From NCBI GenBank assembly GCA_910584825.1, contig CAJUCI010000003.1, positions 94,403 to 158,402 on the forward strand: a stretch of 64,000 bases of DNA. Reading direction: 5' to 3'. A program made the position numbers and the translations under genes. Positions 1 through 8,920 of the stretch are shown here, in pieces. The stretch comes from an uncultured Duncaniella sp. (GTDB taxonomy: Bacteria; Bacteroidota; Bacteroidia; Bacteroidales; Muribaculaceae). The notes under the pieces were generated by a model, which searched no databases, was not told the DNA's origin, and saw only the letters and a list, made by a program, of their open reading frames with translations. Numbering within the stretch: position 1 is the first letter of the stretch; each line of letters opens with the position of its first letter.

Positions 1-155
1 ACAAGCGTTCCGAAACCCGACATACCGCCAATCACGACGTGATGCGGAAGTATGAACACGGTGAAGCCCACGGCATAGACCATCATGCCGAGGATAATGT
101 AGAGATAGTCACGTCCGTTGTTGACGAGCTGGCTGCATGCCCGCTGGAAATCCAT
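1..155 (-). CDS. YitT-family membrane protein, N-terminal fragment
   Basis: The first 51 residues of a protein that runs off the left edge of the window. It starts MDFQRACSQLVNNGRDYLYI and continues into a hydrophobic segment (residues ~18-35) followed by LPHHVVIGGMSGFGTL. A first helix followed by a Gly-rich segment with the pattern G-G-x-S/T-G is typical of the YitT/DUF161 family of bacterial inner-membrane proteins, whose transported substrate is not established. The start is the only Met before the hydrophobic segment. It lies downstream of clpC on the same strand, with a hairpin in between. Only the N terminus is visible, so length and the C-terminal DUF2179 domain usual in the family cannot be checked. 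Confidence 0.7.
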   Translation of the reverse strand, partial: MDFQRACSQLVNNGRDYLYIILGMMVYAVGFTVFILPHHVVIGGMSGFGTL

Positions 156-204
156 GGTAAAACGAAGGTTGAAATGTGATGGATGAAATGATTGGATATG
201 AGAA

Positions 205-246
205 AGAGCGTGCCTGCCCCCTCGGTTGCGGGAGTAAGCACGCTCT
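205..246. terminator. hairpin between clpC and the YitT gene
   Basis: A 9-bp perfect stem (AGAGCGTGC at 205-213, GCACGCTCT at 238-246) encloses a GC-rich loop. It sits directly after the clpC stop. The U-tract on the minus strand is poor (TTTCTC), so a terminator role is only probable. Confidence 0.4.
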
Positions 247-292
247 ATTTATGTATCGGTTAGCCGCAGGGCGCGACGGTCGTGTCAGCGAC

Positions 293-2875
293 CTACTCTG
301 CTGCCTTGGGGGTGCGTATCTCGGTGGTGAGCTTGTCGTCGCCCTGAGTGTACGACACGTATATCTCGTCGCCCGGCTTGACGTTGCCCTCGATGATAAG
401 CTCGGCCAGCGCATCCTCGAGATACTTCTGGATGGCCCTCTTGAGCGGGCGGGCACCGAACTGCGAGTCATAACCCTTGTCGGCCACGAAGTCACGCGCC
501 TCGTCGGCCACGGTGAGGGTGTAGCCCAGCTGCGCCACGCGCTTGTAGAATCCGGCCAGCTCGATGTCGATAATCTTGAAGATTGAATCGCGGTTGAGGG
601 GGTCGAACATCACGATGTCGTCGATACGGTTGAGGAACTCGGGGGCAAACGCCTTGTTCAACGCCTTGCGTATCACGCCTTGGCTCACCTCCTTGTCGTC
701 GGCCGGACGCGGGTTGAAGCCGATGCCTCCGCCGAAGTCCTTGAGCTGACGCGAGCCGATGTTGGAGGTCATGATGAGAATGGTGTTCTTGAAGTCCACA
801 CGGCGTCCGAGCGAGTCGGTCAGACGCCCCTCGTCCATCACCTGCAGCAGCAGGTTGAACACATCGGGATGAGCCTTCTCAATCTCGTCGAGCAGCACTA
901 TCGAATAGGGGTGGCGGCGCACTTTCTCGGTGAGCTGTCCGCCCTCCTCGTAGCCTACGTAGCCCGGAGGCGCACCCACGAGGCGCGACACCGTGAACTT
1001 CTCCATATACTCGCTCATGTCGATGCGTATCAGCGAGTCAGACGAGTCAAACATATACTCGGCCAGCTTCTTGGCCAGATGCGTCTTGCCCACGCCTGTC
1101 GGGCCGAGGAAGAGGAATGTGCCGATGGGCTTCGAGGGGTCTTTCAGACCGATGCGGTTGCGCTGTATAGCCTTGACAATCTTCTCGATGGCCGTGTCCT
1201 GACCGATAATCTGCCTCTTGATGGCCGGAGCCATCTCCTTGAGTCTCTTTCCCTCGGCCTGGGCTATGCGCTGCACGGGCACACCTGTCATCATGGCCAC
1301 GACCTCGGCCACCTTATCCTCGTCGACAGTCTCGCGCATCGTGGCGAGCTTCTCCTGCCACTCGGCGTTGGCCGCGTCAAGCTGGGTCTTGAGCTGCTGT
1401 TCGCGGTCACGGTAAGAGGCGGCTTTCTCGAAGTTCTGAGCCTGGGCGGCACGCAGCTTCTCGGCGGCGGCCTCGTTAATCTCACGCTCCAGCTCCTCGA
1501 TGGCGGCGGGCACGGCTATGTTGGTCACGTGCACACGGCTTCCGGCCTCGTCCATCGCGTCGATGGCCTTGTCGGGGAAATTGCGGTCGCTTATGTAACG
1601 CTCCGTGAGCGAGACGCATGCGTCAAGAGCCTCGGGAGTGTATATTACATTATGGTGTGCCTCATACTTCTCGCGTATGTTGTCGAGAATCACGCGGGTC
1701 TCCTCGGGGGTGGTAGGCTCCACCATCACCTTCTGGAAACGGCGTTCGAGCGCACCGTCATTCTCGATGTTCTTGCGGTACTCGTCGAGCGTCGTAGCTC
1801 CGATGCACTGTATCTCGCCGCGCGCGAGGGCGGGCTTGAGCAGATTGGCGGCATCCATCGAACCGGCGGCGTTGCCCGCTCCTACGATGGTGTGAAGCTC
1901 ATCGATAAAGAGGATGACATTCTTGTTCTTGGCAAGCTCGTCAAGAATCCCCTTGATGCGCTCCTCAAACTGTCCGCGATACTTCGTACCGGCCACGAGC
2001 GATGCCATGTCGAGCGACACCACGCGCTTGTCGAAGAGTATTCTCGACACCTTGCGCTTGACGATGCGCAGGGCCAAGCCCTCGACGATGGCCGACTTGC
2101 CCACACCCGGCTCGCCGATGAGCACGGGGTTGTTCTTCTTGCGGCGGCTGAGTATCTGAGCCAGACGCTCGATTTCCACGTCACGTCCCACCACGGGGTC
2201 GAGACGGTTCTCCTCGGCGGCCTGGGTCATGTCATAGCCATACTTGTCGAGCATGGGGGTGTCGGAGTTGCCACGTGCCCCACCCGACTGCGACGGACGC
2301 TGGCGCGACGCACTGTCACGTCCGCCCGCTGACTGTCCGGGAGCCGAGGGTGCCTCGTCGTCATCCTCGTCCTCGTCGTCGTCACCATCGCGCTGCAGGC
2401 TCATGGGCTGGTCGGTTCCGGCCGCGAGGATGCGGTAGAGCGACTCGTAGGTCACACCCGCACGGCGGAAGGGGTCCATGAACGACGAGTTCTGCGCGTC
2501 GGAGTTATGAAAGATGGCCAGGAGCAGATGCACCGTGTCCACCATATTGCTCTTGAGCATACGTGCCTCGAGCACACTGAGCTTGATGATACGGCCCGTG
2601 AGGTCGCTGAGCGACACGTCTGACAGGGCCACGTTGCCCGTATATCCGTTCTCGGCGGCGGCATTGAACAGCTCCTTGTCGAGCGTGTCATGCAGCTGCT
2701 GGGCCGAGCTCCCGCGCGATGCACGGCTCACGAGCTTCGAGGCCTCGGATTCGGGGTCGGAGATGAGAGCCAGCAGCAGATGCTCCGGCATGACATAACG
2801 GCTGTTATGACTCGCGGCAACACCCGGCGTAGAGTTGACTGTCTCCTTGAATTTCTGTGAATATACTGTTTCCAT
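293..2875 (-). CDS. clpC: ATP-dependent Clp protease ATP-binding subunit (ClpC/ClpA class)
   Basis: A Hsp100 AAA+ unfoldase of 860 residues that feeds substrates to ClpP in the cytoplasm. Domains in order: Clp N-domain repeats (residues ~5-150), an acidic linker (DGDDDEDEDDDE, ~163-174) followed by a Ser/Gly/Arg-rich stretch, AAA-1 with Walker A GEPGVGKS (~254-261) and Walker B ILFIDELH (~321), a UVR-like coiled middle segment (EINEAAAEKLRAAQAQNFEKA), and AAA-2 with Walker A GPTGVGKT (~591-598). The tripeptide IGF at ~718-720 fits the loop that docks on ClpP. I place the start at METVYSQKFK because family N-domains begin there; the frame stays open for 29 further codons upstream that look non-coding. 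The long acidic linker is the unusual part. No clpP is in the window. Confidence 0.93.
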   Translation of the reverse strand: METVYSQKFKETVNSTPGVAASHNSRYVMPEHLLLALISDPESEASKLVSRASRGSSAQQLHDTLDKELFNAAAENGYTGNVALSDVSLSDLTGRIIKLSVLEARMLKSNMVDTVHLLLAIFHNSDAQNSSFMDPFRRAGVTYESLYRILAAGTDQPMSLQRDGDDDEDEDDDEAPSAPGQSAGGRDSASRQRPSQSGGARGNSDTPMLDKYGYDMTQAAEENRLDPVVGRDVEIERLAQILSRRKKNNPVLIGEPGVGKSAIVEGLALRIVKRKVSRILFDKRVVSLDMASLVAGTKYRGQFEERIKGILDELAKNKNVILFIDELHTIVGAGNAAGSMDAANLLKPALARGEIQCIGATTLDEYRKNIENDGALERRFQKVMVEPTTPEETRVILDNIREKYEAHHNVIYTPEALDACVSLTERYISDRNFPDKAIDAMDEAGSRVHVTNIAVPAAIEELEREINEAAAEKLRAAQAQNFEKAASYRDREQQLKTQLDAANAEWQEKLATMRETVDEDKVAEVVAMMTGVPVQRIAQAEGKRLKEMAPAIKRQIIGQDTAIEKIVKAIQRNRIGLKDPSKPIGTFLFLGPTGVGKTHLAKKLAEYMFDSSDSLIRIDMSEYMEKFTVSRLVGAPPGYVGYEEGGQLTEKVRRHPYSIVLLDEIEKAHPDVFNLLLQVMDEGRLTDSLGRRVDFKNTILIMTSNIGSRQLKDFGGGIGFNPRPADDKEVSQGVIRKALNKAFAPEFLNRIDDIVMFDPLNRDSIFKIIDIELAGFYKRVAQLGYTLTVADEARDFVADKGYDSQFGARPLKRAIQKYLEDALAELIIEGNVKPGDEIYVSYTQGDDKLTTEIRTPKAAE

Positions 2876-2990
2876 TAAATAGCCTTGGTCTAATAAAGTG
2901 ATGAGTGTTATAGTTTTTCTTGTATAACAAAAACCATGCCAAAAAGTGCGCTGAAAAAGCACGAAATGTTAACTTCTCAGTGAATTTTTG

Positions 2991-3581
2991 TCAAAAATCC
3001 TTTAAAGTGTCATACAGCCGGTGGACCGGCAGACCCATCACATTGTAAAAACTGCCCTTGATGCCCCTGATGGCGGCCGCACCTATCCACTCCTGTATGC
3101 CATAGGCACCGGCCTTGTCGAGAGGCTTGTAGCGGTCGACATAGTAGCGTATCTCGTCGGTCGTCAGGTCGGCAAACTCCACGGTCGACTCCGCGCTCAG
3201 CGTCACGCACCTTCGGGCCGTGCGCACCGTCACGCCCGTCACCACCCTCTGCTCGCGGTCGGCAAGGCGTTGCAGCATGGCCACGGCGTCGGCCTCGTCA
3301 TGAGGCTTGCCCAGCACATCGCCGTCGAGTATCACCACGGTGTCAGCCGTAATCACCAGGCGGTCATCCCCCTCCGTGAGCGGGAAAGCATCGGCCTTGA
3401 GCCTCGACAGGTAGGCCGGCACCTCGTGCGCAGCCATCCCCTCGGGCACACTCTCGTCGACGGGGTGCGACGTGTCGACCGTAAAGTCGATGTCGAGCAT
3501 TCCCAGCAACTCGCGCCTGCGCGGCGACCCGCTGGCAAGCACAACACGGTATCTATCAAGATTTTCGAGCGGATGAAACAT
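2991..3581 (-). CDS. maf: Maf family nucleoside triphosphate pyrophosphatase
   Basis: A 196-residue Maf protein, the usual length. Maf enzymes hydrolyse dTTP, UTP and modified pyrimidine nucleotides to the monophosphate plus PPi, a house-cleaning role linked to septum formation in some bacteria. The signature SGSPRRREL is at residues ~17-25 and the catalytic-base region ITADTVV at ~77-83 (Asp80). The end KAGAYGIQEWIGAAAIRGIKGSFYNVMGLPV matches the conserved C-terminal part. It lies upstream of clpC on the same strand with a 115-nt gap, and has its own promoter just upstream (3615-3645). The start is a clear ATG 34 nt from the -7 box. Which nucleotide it prefers cannot be read from the sequence. 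Confidence 0.93.
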   Translation of the reverse strand: MFHPLENLDRYRVVLASGSPRRRELLGMLDIDFTVDTSHPVDESVPEGMAAHEVPAYLSRLKADAFPLTEGDDRLVITADTVVILDGDVLGKPHDEADAVAMLQRLADREQRVVTGVTVRTARRCVTLSAESTVEFADLTTDEIRYYVDRYKPLDKAGAYGIQEWIGAAAIRGIKGSFYNVMGLPVHRLYDTLKDF

Positions 3582-3614
3582 GACTGTAACTATTTATGAC
3601 AGTTTTACGTCCCA

Positions 3615-3645
3615 CAAAAATAATAAAAACTTGTCACAACGCAAA
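3615..3645 (-). promoter_or_regulatory. Bacteroidota-type promoter for maf
   Basis: Read on the minus strand: -33 box TTTG (3642-3645), 19-bp spacer, -7 box TATTTTTG (3615-3622). This matches the primary sigma consensus TTTG-N19-21-TAnnTTTG known for Bacteroides. Confidence 0.65.
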
Positions 3646-3684
3646 TAATAAAATCCCATAAAGCCTCCCCATAATCCCACGGCA

Positions 3685-3716
3685 TTTGGGCAAACGGAAG
3701 ATTTTTCGTACTTTTG
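3685..3716 (+). promoter_or_regulatory. Bacteroidota-type promoter for der
   Basis: TTTG at 3685-3688, 20-bp spacer, TACTTTTG at 3709-3716. It lies about 90 nt before the der start, giving a leader of roughly 80 nt. It is divergent from the maf promoter. Confidence 0.65.
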
Positions 3717-3806
3717 TGCCTCATAATCGGCAACATCCCGTCCCTCACGCATCTGAACCCCGCAAGCCGGCGGTTTGTTACCTTATAATATTGTAATCAT
3801 CAGCAT

Positions 3807-5126
3807 ATGTCACAACTCATAGCAATAGTGGGCCGTCCCAATGTCGGAAAATCGACCCTCTTCAACCGCCTGACCCAGACACGCACCGCCATCACCAACG
3901 ACGAGGCCGGCACCACGCGTGACCGCCAGTATGGCAAGGTGGACTGGAACGGCAAGGAGTTCTCAATCGTCGACACCGGAGGCTGGGTAGTAGGCAGCGA
4001 GGACGTCTTTGAAAGCGAAATCAACAAGCAGGTACACCTCGCCATCGAGCAGGCCGACGAAATCCTCTTCGTGGTCGACGCCACCAACGGCGTGACCGAC
4101 CTCGACGACCATGTGGCCGAGATACTCCGCCGCTCATCCAAGCCCGTAATCCTCGTAGCCAACAAGGTGGATGCCGGCGACTCGCTCTATAACATCGCCG
4201 AGTTCTACGCCCTCGGCCTCGGCGACCCCTACGGAGTGTCGGCGGTCAGCGGCTACGGCACAGGCGACCTCCTCGACGAGGTCGTGGCCAAGATGCCCGA
4301 GAAGGACGAGGAGGAGGCCGCCAAGCTCGATGACATCCCCAAGATATGCATCGTGGGCCGTCCTAACGCCGGAAAGTCATCGCTCATCAACGCGCTCATG
4401 GAGCAGGACCGCCACATCGTCACCGACATAGCCGGCACCACCCGCGACTCCATCTATGCGCGCTACAACAAGTTCGGCTTCGACTTCTACCTCGTCGACA
4501 CCGCCGGCATCCGCAAGAAGACCAAGGTCAGCGAGGACATCGAGTACTACTCCGTAATCCGCTCCATCCGTGCCATCGAGGCATCCGACGTGTGCGTGCT
4601 CATGATTGACGCCACCCGAGGCATTGAGGCGCAGGACGTGGCCATCTTCTCGCTCATACAGCGCAACAAGAAGGGCCTCGTGGTGGTAGTCAACAAGTGG
4701 GACCTCGTGGAGGACAAGAGCCAGGAGGCCATACGCCACTACGAGGAGGCCATACGCTCGCGCTTCGCCCCGTTCACCGACTTCCCCATCATCTTCGCCT
4801 CGGCCCTCACCAAGCAGCGTATATTCAAGGTGCTTGAGACCGCGCTTGACGTGTGCCAGAACCGCAAGCGCATCATCCCGACATCACAGCTCAACACCGT
4901 GATGCTCGAGGCCATCGCCGCCTATCCGCCACCAGCCAACAAGGGCAAGTTCGTGAAGATAAAGTATGTCACCATGCTCAAAGGCTCGCCCATCCCCACA
5001 TTCATATTCTTCTGCAACCTCCCGCAGTGGGTCAAGGAGCCTTACCGCCGCTATCTTGAAAACAAGATTCGCGACAACTGGGACTTCCACGGCACACCCG
5101 TCAACGTCTACATGCGAGAAAAGTAA
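3807..5126 (+). CDS. der: ribosome biogenesis GTPase Der (EngA)
   Basis: An essential double-GTPase (439 residues, normal length) that acts in assembly of the 50S ribosomal subunit. Two G domains lie in tandem: the first with P-loop GRPNVGKS (~8-15) and NKVD (~118), the second with P-loop GRPNAGKS (~183) and NKWD (~297), followed by the KH-like domain ending in GTPVNVYMREK. Both G domains keep their G1, G3 (DTGG, DTAG) and G4 motifs, so both should bind GTP. The start is an ATG a short distance behind a good promoter. The next gene (DUF2007) follows 39 nt downstream on the same strand and may be co-transcribed. Confidence 0.97.
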   Translation: MSQLIAIVGRPNVGKSTLFNRLTQTRTAITNDEAGTTRDRQYGKVDWNGKEFSIVDTGGWVVGSEDVFESEINKQVHLAIEQADEILFVVDATNGVTDLDDHVAEILRRSSKPVILVANKVDAGDSLYNIAEFYALGLGDPYGVSAVSGYGTGDLLDEVVAKMPEKDEEEAAKLDDIPKICIVGRPNAGKSSLINALMEQDRHIVTDIAGTTRDSIYARYNKFGFDFYLVDTAGIRKKTKVSEDIEYYSVIRSIRAIEASDVCVLMIDATRGIEAQDVAIFSLIQRNKKGLVVVVNKWDLVEDKSQEAIRHYEEAIRSRFAPFTDFPIIFASALTKQRIFKVLETALDVCQNRKRIIPTSQLNTVMLEAIAAYPPPANKGKFVKIKYVTMLKGSPIPTFIFFCNLPQWVKEPYRRYLENKIRDNWDFHGTPVNVYMREK

Positions 5127-5165
5127 AAGATTGTCTTTTTAACTCATTAATAAAGGAACACAGCC

Positions 5166-5387
5166 ATGCCACTCTCCTGCATAGCACAATTCAACACTCC
5201 CGCCGAGGCAAGCATGGCACAAGGCATGCTCGAAAGCCACGGCATACGCTCAATCGTCGACAACGGCACCATCCTCTCGGTCATCCCCATCCCTTCGACC
5301 ATCGGAGGGGCACGGCTGATGGTCAACAGCGATGACGTCGACGAGGCCATACGCCTGCTCCGCGAGCACGGCGACCTCGACCGATGA
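5166..5387 (+). CDS. DUF2007 family small protein (putative signal-transducing protein)
   Basis: A 73-residue soluble protein, MPLSCIAQFNTPAEASMAQG onward, with the pattern F.TPAEA.MA.G.LES.GI...DNG and a C-terminal DVDEAIRLLRE helix. This is the layout of the DUF2007 (GlnB-like fold) domain: beta strand, helix, strand, a short basic or hydrophobic strand, final helix. It is common in Bacteroidota next to house-keeping genes; its function is unknown. An AAAGGA-like purine stretch lies about 10 nt before the ATG. It shares strand and spacing with der, so it is probably in the same transcript, closed by the terminator at 5451-5497. Confidence 0.75.
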   Translation: MPLSCIAQFNTPAEASMAQGMLESHGIRSIVDNGTILSVIPIPSTIGGARLMVNSDDVDEAIRLLREHGDLDR

Positions 5388-5421
5388 ACCGTTGCGCCGA
5401 ACCCATCCCGCACAATAGGAG

Positions 5422-5439
5422 CGACGGCTTTAGCCGTCG
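5422..5439. repeat. short perfect palindrome CGACGGCT-TT-AGCCGTCG
   Basis: An 8-bp perfect inverted repeat with a 2-nt centre, placed between the DUF2007 stop and the following terminator. It has no U-tract of its own and looks like a dispersed palindromic unit rather than part of the terminator. Only one copy was seen in this window. Confidence 0.5.
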
Positions 5440-5450
5440 ATATGACAAAT

Positions 5451-5497
5451 AAAAAGCGGCATAACTGACTATCCATCAGTCGTGCCGCTTTTATTTT
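5451..5497. terminator. bidirectional terminator between DUF2007 gene and lepA
   Basis: A convergent-gene terminator: AAAAAGCGGCA at the left and TGCCGCTTTT at the right form the outer stem, with an inner ACTGA/TCAGT stem. Runs of A before and T after give U-tracts in both directions, serving der/DUF2007 (+) and lepA (-). Confidence 0.85.
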
Positions 5498-5510
5498 ATC
5501 TATTTTTGCA

Positions 5511-7298
5511 TCAGTCAAGCTTGAGCACAGCGAGGAACGCCTTCTGCGGCACCTCGACCGAGCCAATTTGCTTCATGCGCTTCTTGCCCTTCTTCTGCTT
5601 CTCGAGCAGCTTACGCTTACGCGAGATGTCACCGCCGTAACACTTGGCCGTCACATCCTTGCGCACAGCTTTGATGGTCTCGCGGGCTATAATCTTCGCG
5701 CCGATGGCAGCCTGAATGGCGATGTCAAACTGCTGGCGCGGTATAAGCTCCTTGAGCTTCTCACACATGCGTCGGCCGAAGGTCACGGCATTGTCCACAT
5801 GGGTGAGGGTCGACAGCGCATCGACGCTCTCGCCGTTGAGCAGGATGTCGAGCTTCACGAGCTTGCTCTCACGGAAATCGTGCAGATGGTAGTCAAACGA
5901 CGCATAGCCCTTGGATATGCTCTTGAGCTTGTCATAGAAATCAATCACAATCTCGCCGAGAGGCATGTCGAAAATCATCTCCATGCGGTTGCCCGAGATA
6001 TACTCCTGCTTCACAAGCTCACCTCGTTTGCCGAGGCAGAGGGTCATAATCGGGCCGATGTAATCGGCGGCCGTGATGATTGAGGCGCGGATGTAAGGCT
6101 CCTCGATACGGTCGATGAGCGTAGGCTCGGGCAGCCCCGAGGGATTGTGCACCTCGGTCATGGCGCCGTGCTTGTCATACACGCGATAGCTTACGTTGGG
6201 CACAGTGGTGATGACATCCATATCAAACTCACGGCCAAGACGCTCCTGGATAATCTCCATGTGCAGAAGTCCGAGGAAGCCGCAACGGAATCCGAAGCCG
6301 AGTGCCATCGATGACTCGGGCTGGAACGTGAGCGACGCATCGTTGAGCTGGAGCTTCTCGAGCGAAGAGCGCAGATTCTCGAAATCCTCTGTCTCGATGG
6401 GATACACACCGGCAAACACCATCGGCTTGACCTCCTCAAAACCGTCGATAGCCTCCTCGCACGGGCGGGCTACATGCGTGATGGTGTCGCCCACCTTCAC
6501 CTCGCGCGACGTCTTGATGCCCGAGATGATATAGCCCACATTTCCGGCCGAGAGCCGGTCGCAAGGCTGCATGTCGAGCTTGAGCACACCTATCTCGTCG
6601 GCGTTATACTCCTTGCCCGTGGCCACGAACTTCACGAAATCGTTCTTGCGAATCGTACCGTTCTCAATCTTGAAGTATGCTATGATGCCGCGGAAGGGGT
6701 TGAACACCGAGTCAAAAATCAGTGCCTGGAGCGGAGCCTCAGGGTCGCCGACAGGCGCGGGCACACGCTCTACGATGGCCTGGAGAATCTCAGGCACGCC
6801 GATGCCGGTCTTGCCGCTGGCACGTATTATCTCCGAGGGGTCACATCCGAGCAGGTCGACAATCTGGTCCTCCACCTCGTCGGGCTTGGCACTGTCGAGG
6901 TCTACCTTATTAATGACAGGGATTATCTCAAGGTCATTGTCAATGGCCATGTAGAGGTTTGAGATGGTCTGAGCCTGAATGCCCTGCGATGCGTCAACGA
7001 TGAGCAGCGCACCCTCGCAGGCGGCAATCGAGCGCGACACCTCGTAGGAGAAGTCCACGTGTCCCGGAGTGTCAATCAGGTTGAGCACATAATCCTCGCC
7101 GTTAAGGCGGTAGTTCATCTGGATGGCGTGACTCTTGATGGTGATGCCGCGCTCACGCTCGAGGTCCATGTCGTCGAGCACCTGGGCCTGGAGGTCCTTG
7201 CCCGCGACTGTGTTGGTGAACTCAAGCAGACGGTCGGCAAGCGTGCTCTTGCCGTGGTCGATATGCGCTATGATGCAAAAGTTGCGTATATTCTTCAT
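5511..7298 (-). CDS. lepA: elongation factor 4 (LepA)
   Basis: A translational GTPase of 595 residues, the usual LepA length. It opens MKNIRNFCIIAHIDHGKSTLADRLLE with the P-loop AHIDHGKS, then DTPGHVDF (G3) and NKVD (G4), the EF-G-like domains II, III and V, and the LepA-specific C-terminal domain ending QKGKKRMKQIGSVEVPQKAF. LepA acts on the ribosome during initiation or under ionic stress, where it affects elongation. The gene stands alone. A -7 box TAATTTTG (minus strand, 7322-7329) lies 24 nt before the ATG, with no clear -33 box. It shares its terminator with the convergent der transcript. Confidence 0.97.
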   Translation of the reverse strand: MKNIRNFCIIAHIDHGKSTLADRLLEFTNTVAGKDLQAQVLDDMDLERERGITIKSHAIQMNYRLNGEDYVLNLIDTPGHVDFSYEVSRSIAACEGALLIVDASQGIQAQTISNLYMAIDNDLEIIPVINKVDLDSAKPDEVEDQIVDLLGCDPSEIIRASGKTGIGVPEILQAIVERVPAPVGDPEAPLQALIFDSVFNPFRGIIAYFKIENGTIRKNDFVKFVATGKEYNADEIGVLKLDMQPCDRLSAGNVGYIISGIKTSREVKVGDTITHVARPCEEAIDGFEEVKPMVFAGVYPIETEDFENLRSSLEKLQLNDASLTFQPESSMALGFGFRCGFLGLLHMEIIQERLGREFDMDVITTVPNVSYRVYDKHGAMTEVHNPSGLPEPTLIDRIEEPYIRASIITAADYIGPIMTLCLGKRGELVKQEYISGNRMEMIFDMPLGEIVIDFYDKLKSISKGYASFDYHLHDFRESKLVKLDILLNGESVDALSTLTHVDNAVTFGRRMCEKLKELIPRQQFDIAIQAAIGAKIIARETIKAVRKDVTAKCYGGDISRKRKLLEKQKKGKKRMKQIGSVEVPQKAFLAVLKLD

Positions 7299-7365
7299 TA
7301 GGGAGCTTTATCTTATAGGTGCAAAATTACAAATTATTTTCTAATTGAAAAAATTCCGCAAAATG

Positions 7366-7397
7366 TTTGGTCAATTCAAAAATACTTCTTAACTTTG
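7366..7397 (+). promoter_or_regulatory. promoter of tRNA-His
   Basis: TTTG at 7366-7369, 20-bp spacer, TAACTTTG at 7390-7397. A start point near 7403 would lie about 12 nt before the tRNA. Confidence 0.75.
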
Positions 7398-7415
7398 CAC
7401 CGCAAAACCAAAGAT

Positions 7416-7490
<75 letters not shown>

Positions 7491-7515
7491 CAAATTACAA
7501 GAAACAATAGTTAGG

Positions 7516-7545
7516 ACAAGCTCTGTGAATCTTCGCAGGGCTTGT
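7516..7545 (+). terminator. hairpin after tRNA-His
   Basis: ACAAGC (7516-7521) pairs with GCTTGT (7540-7545), extended by an inner CTG/CAG. It is followed by TTTC only, so the U-tract is weak. It lies between the tRNA and trkA. Confidence 0.5.
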
Positions 7546-7584
7546 TTCATAATTTGCTCACCAATCCTTCTTGACTATTCATCT

Positions 7585-8919
7585 ATGAGAATCATAATCG
7601 CAGGTGACGGGGAGACCGGCACACACATGGCCGGCAGCCTGTCGGTCGAAGGGCAGGACGTAGTGCTCCTGGGGCAGAACTGCGAGCATCTGGCCGAGCT
7701 TGATGCCGTCAGCAACTTCATTACATTTGAAGGCAGCCCACTGTCCAGGTCAAATCTCATGCAGTGCGGTGCCGACTCGGCCGACCTGTTTGTGGCAGTC
7801 ATGCCCGACGAGGCTGTCAACCTCGTGGCATGTCAGATAGCCAAGGCTTGCGGCACCCGACGATGTGTGGCACGTGTTGACTCGCCCGAGTTTGACGACG
7901 AGGCCCAGACGGAACTGTTCGCTTCGCACGGCGTAGACATGATGATTCACCCCGAGCAGCTCGCCGCCATGGACATAAGGCAGTTTATCGAGCACAACTG
8001 GGTCAGCGACTGGTTTGAGATACACGGTGGCGCACTCAGGGTGATAGGCGTAAGGATGCAACGCACGGGCGAGATGTGCGGCAAATCACTGAGAGAGGTA
8101 CCCAACAATCCGCGACTGTTTCACGTGGCAGCCATCAAGCGTGGCAACGCAATGATAATCCCTCGTGGTGACGACATACTGCAGGAAGGCGACACGGTGT
8201 ATTTCTCAGTCCTCCCCGACAATTACGGCAGCATCCCCCGTGTGTGCGGCAGACACGTGTCTGCCATCCGCCGCATGATGATTACCGGTGCGGGCAGAGT
8301 GACAGAAAACCTGCTCGGGCTTATTCCCTCAGGATATGACATCACCGTGATTGACCCCGACAAGGAGCGATGCAACGTCATCGCCTCGCGATTCCCGTCG
8401 GTAGTGGTAGTCAATGCCCAGGCCAACGACATCTCCACGCTCAAGGATGAGGGCGTCGAGCGGTGCGACATCTTCCTTGCCCTTACCGGCAGCTCCGAGA
8501 CAAACATCGTGTCATGCATGGTGGCACGCGAGCATGGCGTAGGAAAGACGGTGGCACGCATAGAGGAATTACAGTACCTGCCCGAGGCCGAGAGCCTTTC
8601 CATCGACAAAATCATCAACAAAAAGCTGCTCAACGCGGGCAAGATTCTCAGCGTCCTGCTTGACTGCAACGTCTCCACAGCCCAGTGCCTGTCACTCGGC
8701 TCATCCGAAATCACCGAGATTATAGTGGGCGAAGGCTCTAAAATCACATCGGCCCCTGTGGCCAGGCTGTCACTTCCGCGCGATTTCACCATAGGAGGCA
8801 TCATACGCGACGGCAAAGGGATGCTCGTGGAAGGATGCACCGAGATACAGCCGGGCGACCATGTGGTGGTGTTTTACGTTTCAGGCGCACTTAATAAGGT
8901 GAGCCGATATTTCAGATGA
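7585..8919 (+). CDS. trkA: Trk system potassium uptake protein TrkA
   Basis: The cytosolic NAD(H)-binding regulatory subunit of the Trk K+ channel, 444 residues. Two RCK units lie in tandem, each with a Rossmann half (GDGETGTHMA at ~7-16; TGAGRVTENL at ~232) and a TrkA-C half (for example GEMCGKSLREVPNNPRLF). I place the start at the ATG giving MRIIIAGDGETG, where all TrkA proteins begin; the frame stays open upstream through the tRNA-His gene but this is not coding. trkH follows after a single base, so the two are translationally linked. NAD+/NADH or ATP binding at the RCK units is expected to gate the TrkH channel. Confidence 0.95.
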   Translation: MRIIIAGDGETGTHMAGSLSVEGQDVVLLGQNCEHLAELDAVSNFITFEGSPLSRSNLMQCGADSADLFVAVMPDEAVNLVACQIAKACGTRRCVARVDSPEFDDEAQTELFASHGVDMMIHPEQLAAMDIRQFIEHNWVSDWFEIHGGALRVIGVRMQRTGEMCGKSLREVPNNPRLFHVAAIKRGNAMIIPRGDDILQEGDTVYFSVLPDNYGSIPRVCGRHVSAIRRMMITGAGRVTENLLGLIPSGYDITVIDPDKERCNVIASRFPSVVVVNAQANDISTLKDEGVERCDIFLALTGSSETNIVSCMVAREHGVGKTVARIEELQYLPEAESLSIDKIINKKLLNAGKILSVLLDCNVSTAQCLSLGSSEITEIIVGEGSKITSAPVARLSLPRDFTIGGIIRDGKGMLVEGCTEIQPGDHVVVFYVSGALNKVSRYFR

Positions 8920-8920
8920 C

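Noticed and set aside
680..2332. Long plus-strand frame opposite clpC (550 codons)
   Set aside because: It is the antisense of a well-conserved AAA+ gene; the translation has no family character and arises from GC-rich codon structure.
2927..2944. Sigma-54-like sequence (TTGGCATG-N4-TTGTT, minus strand) upstream of clpC
   Set aside because: The invariant -12 GC is changed to GT and there is no enhancer-binding site or sigma-54 gene to support it.
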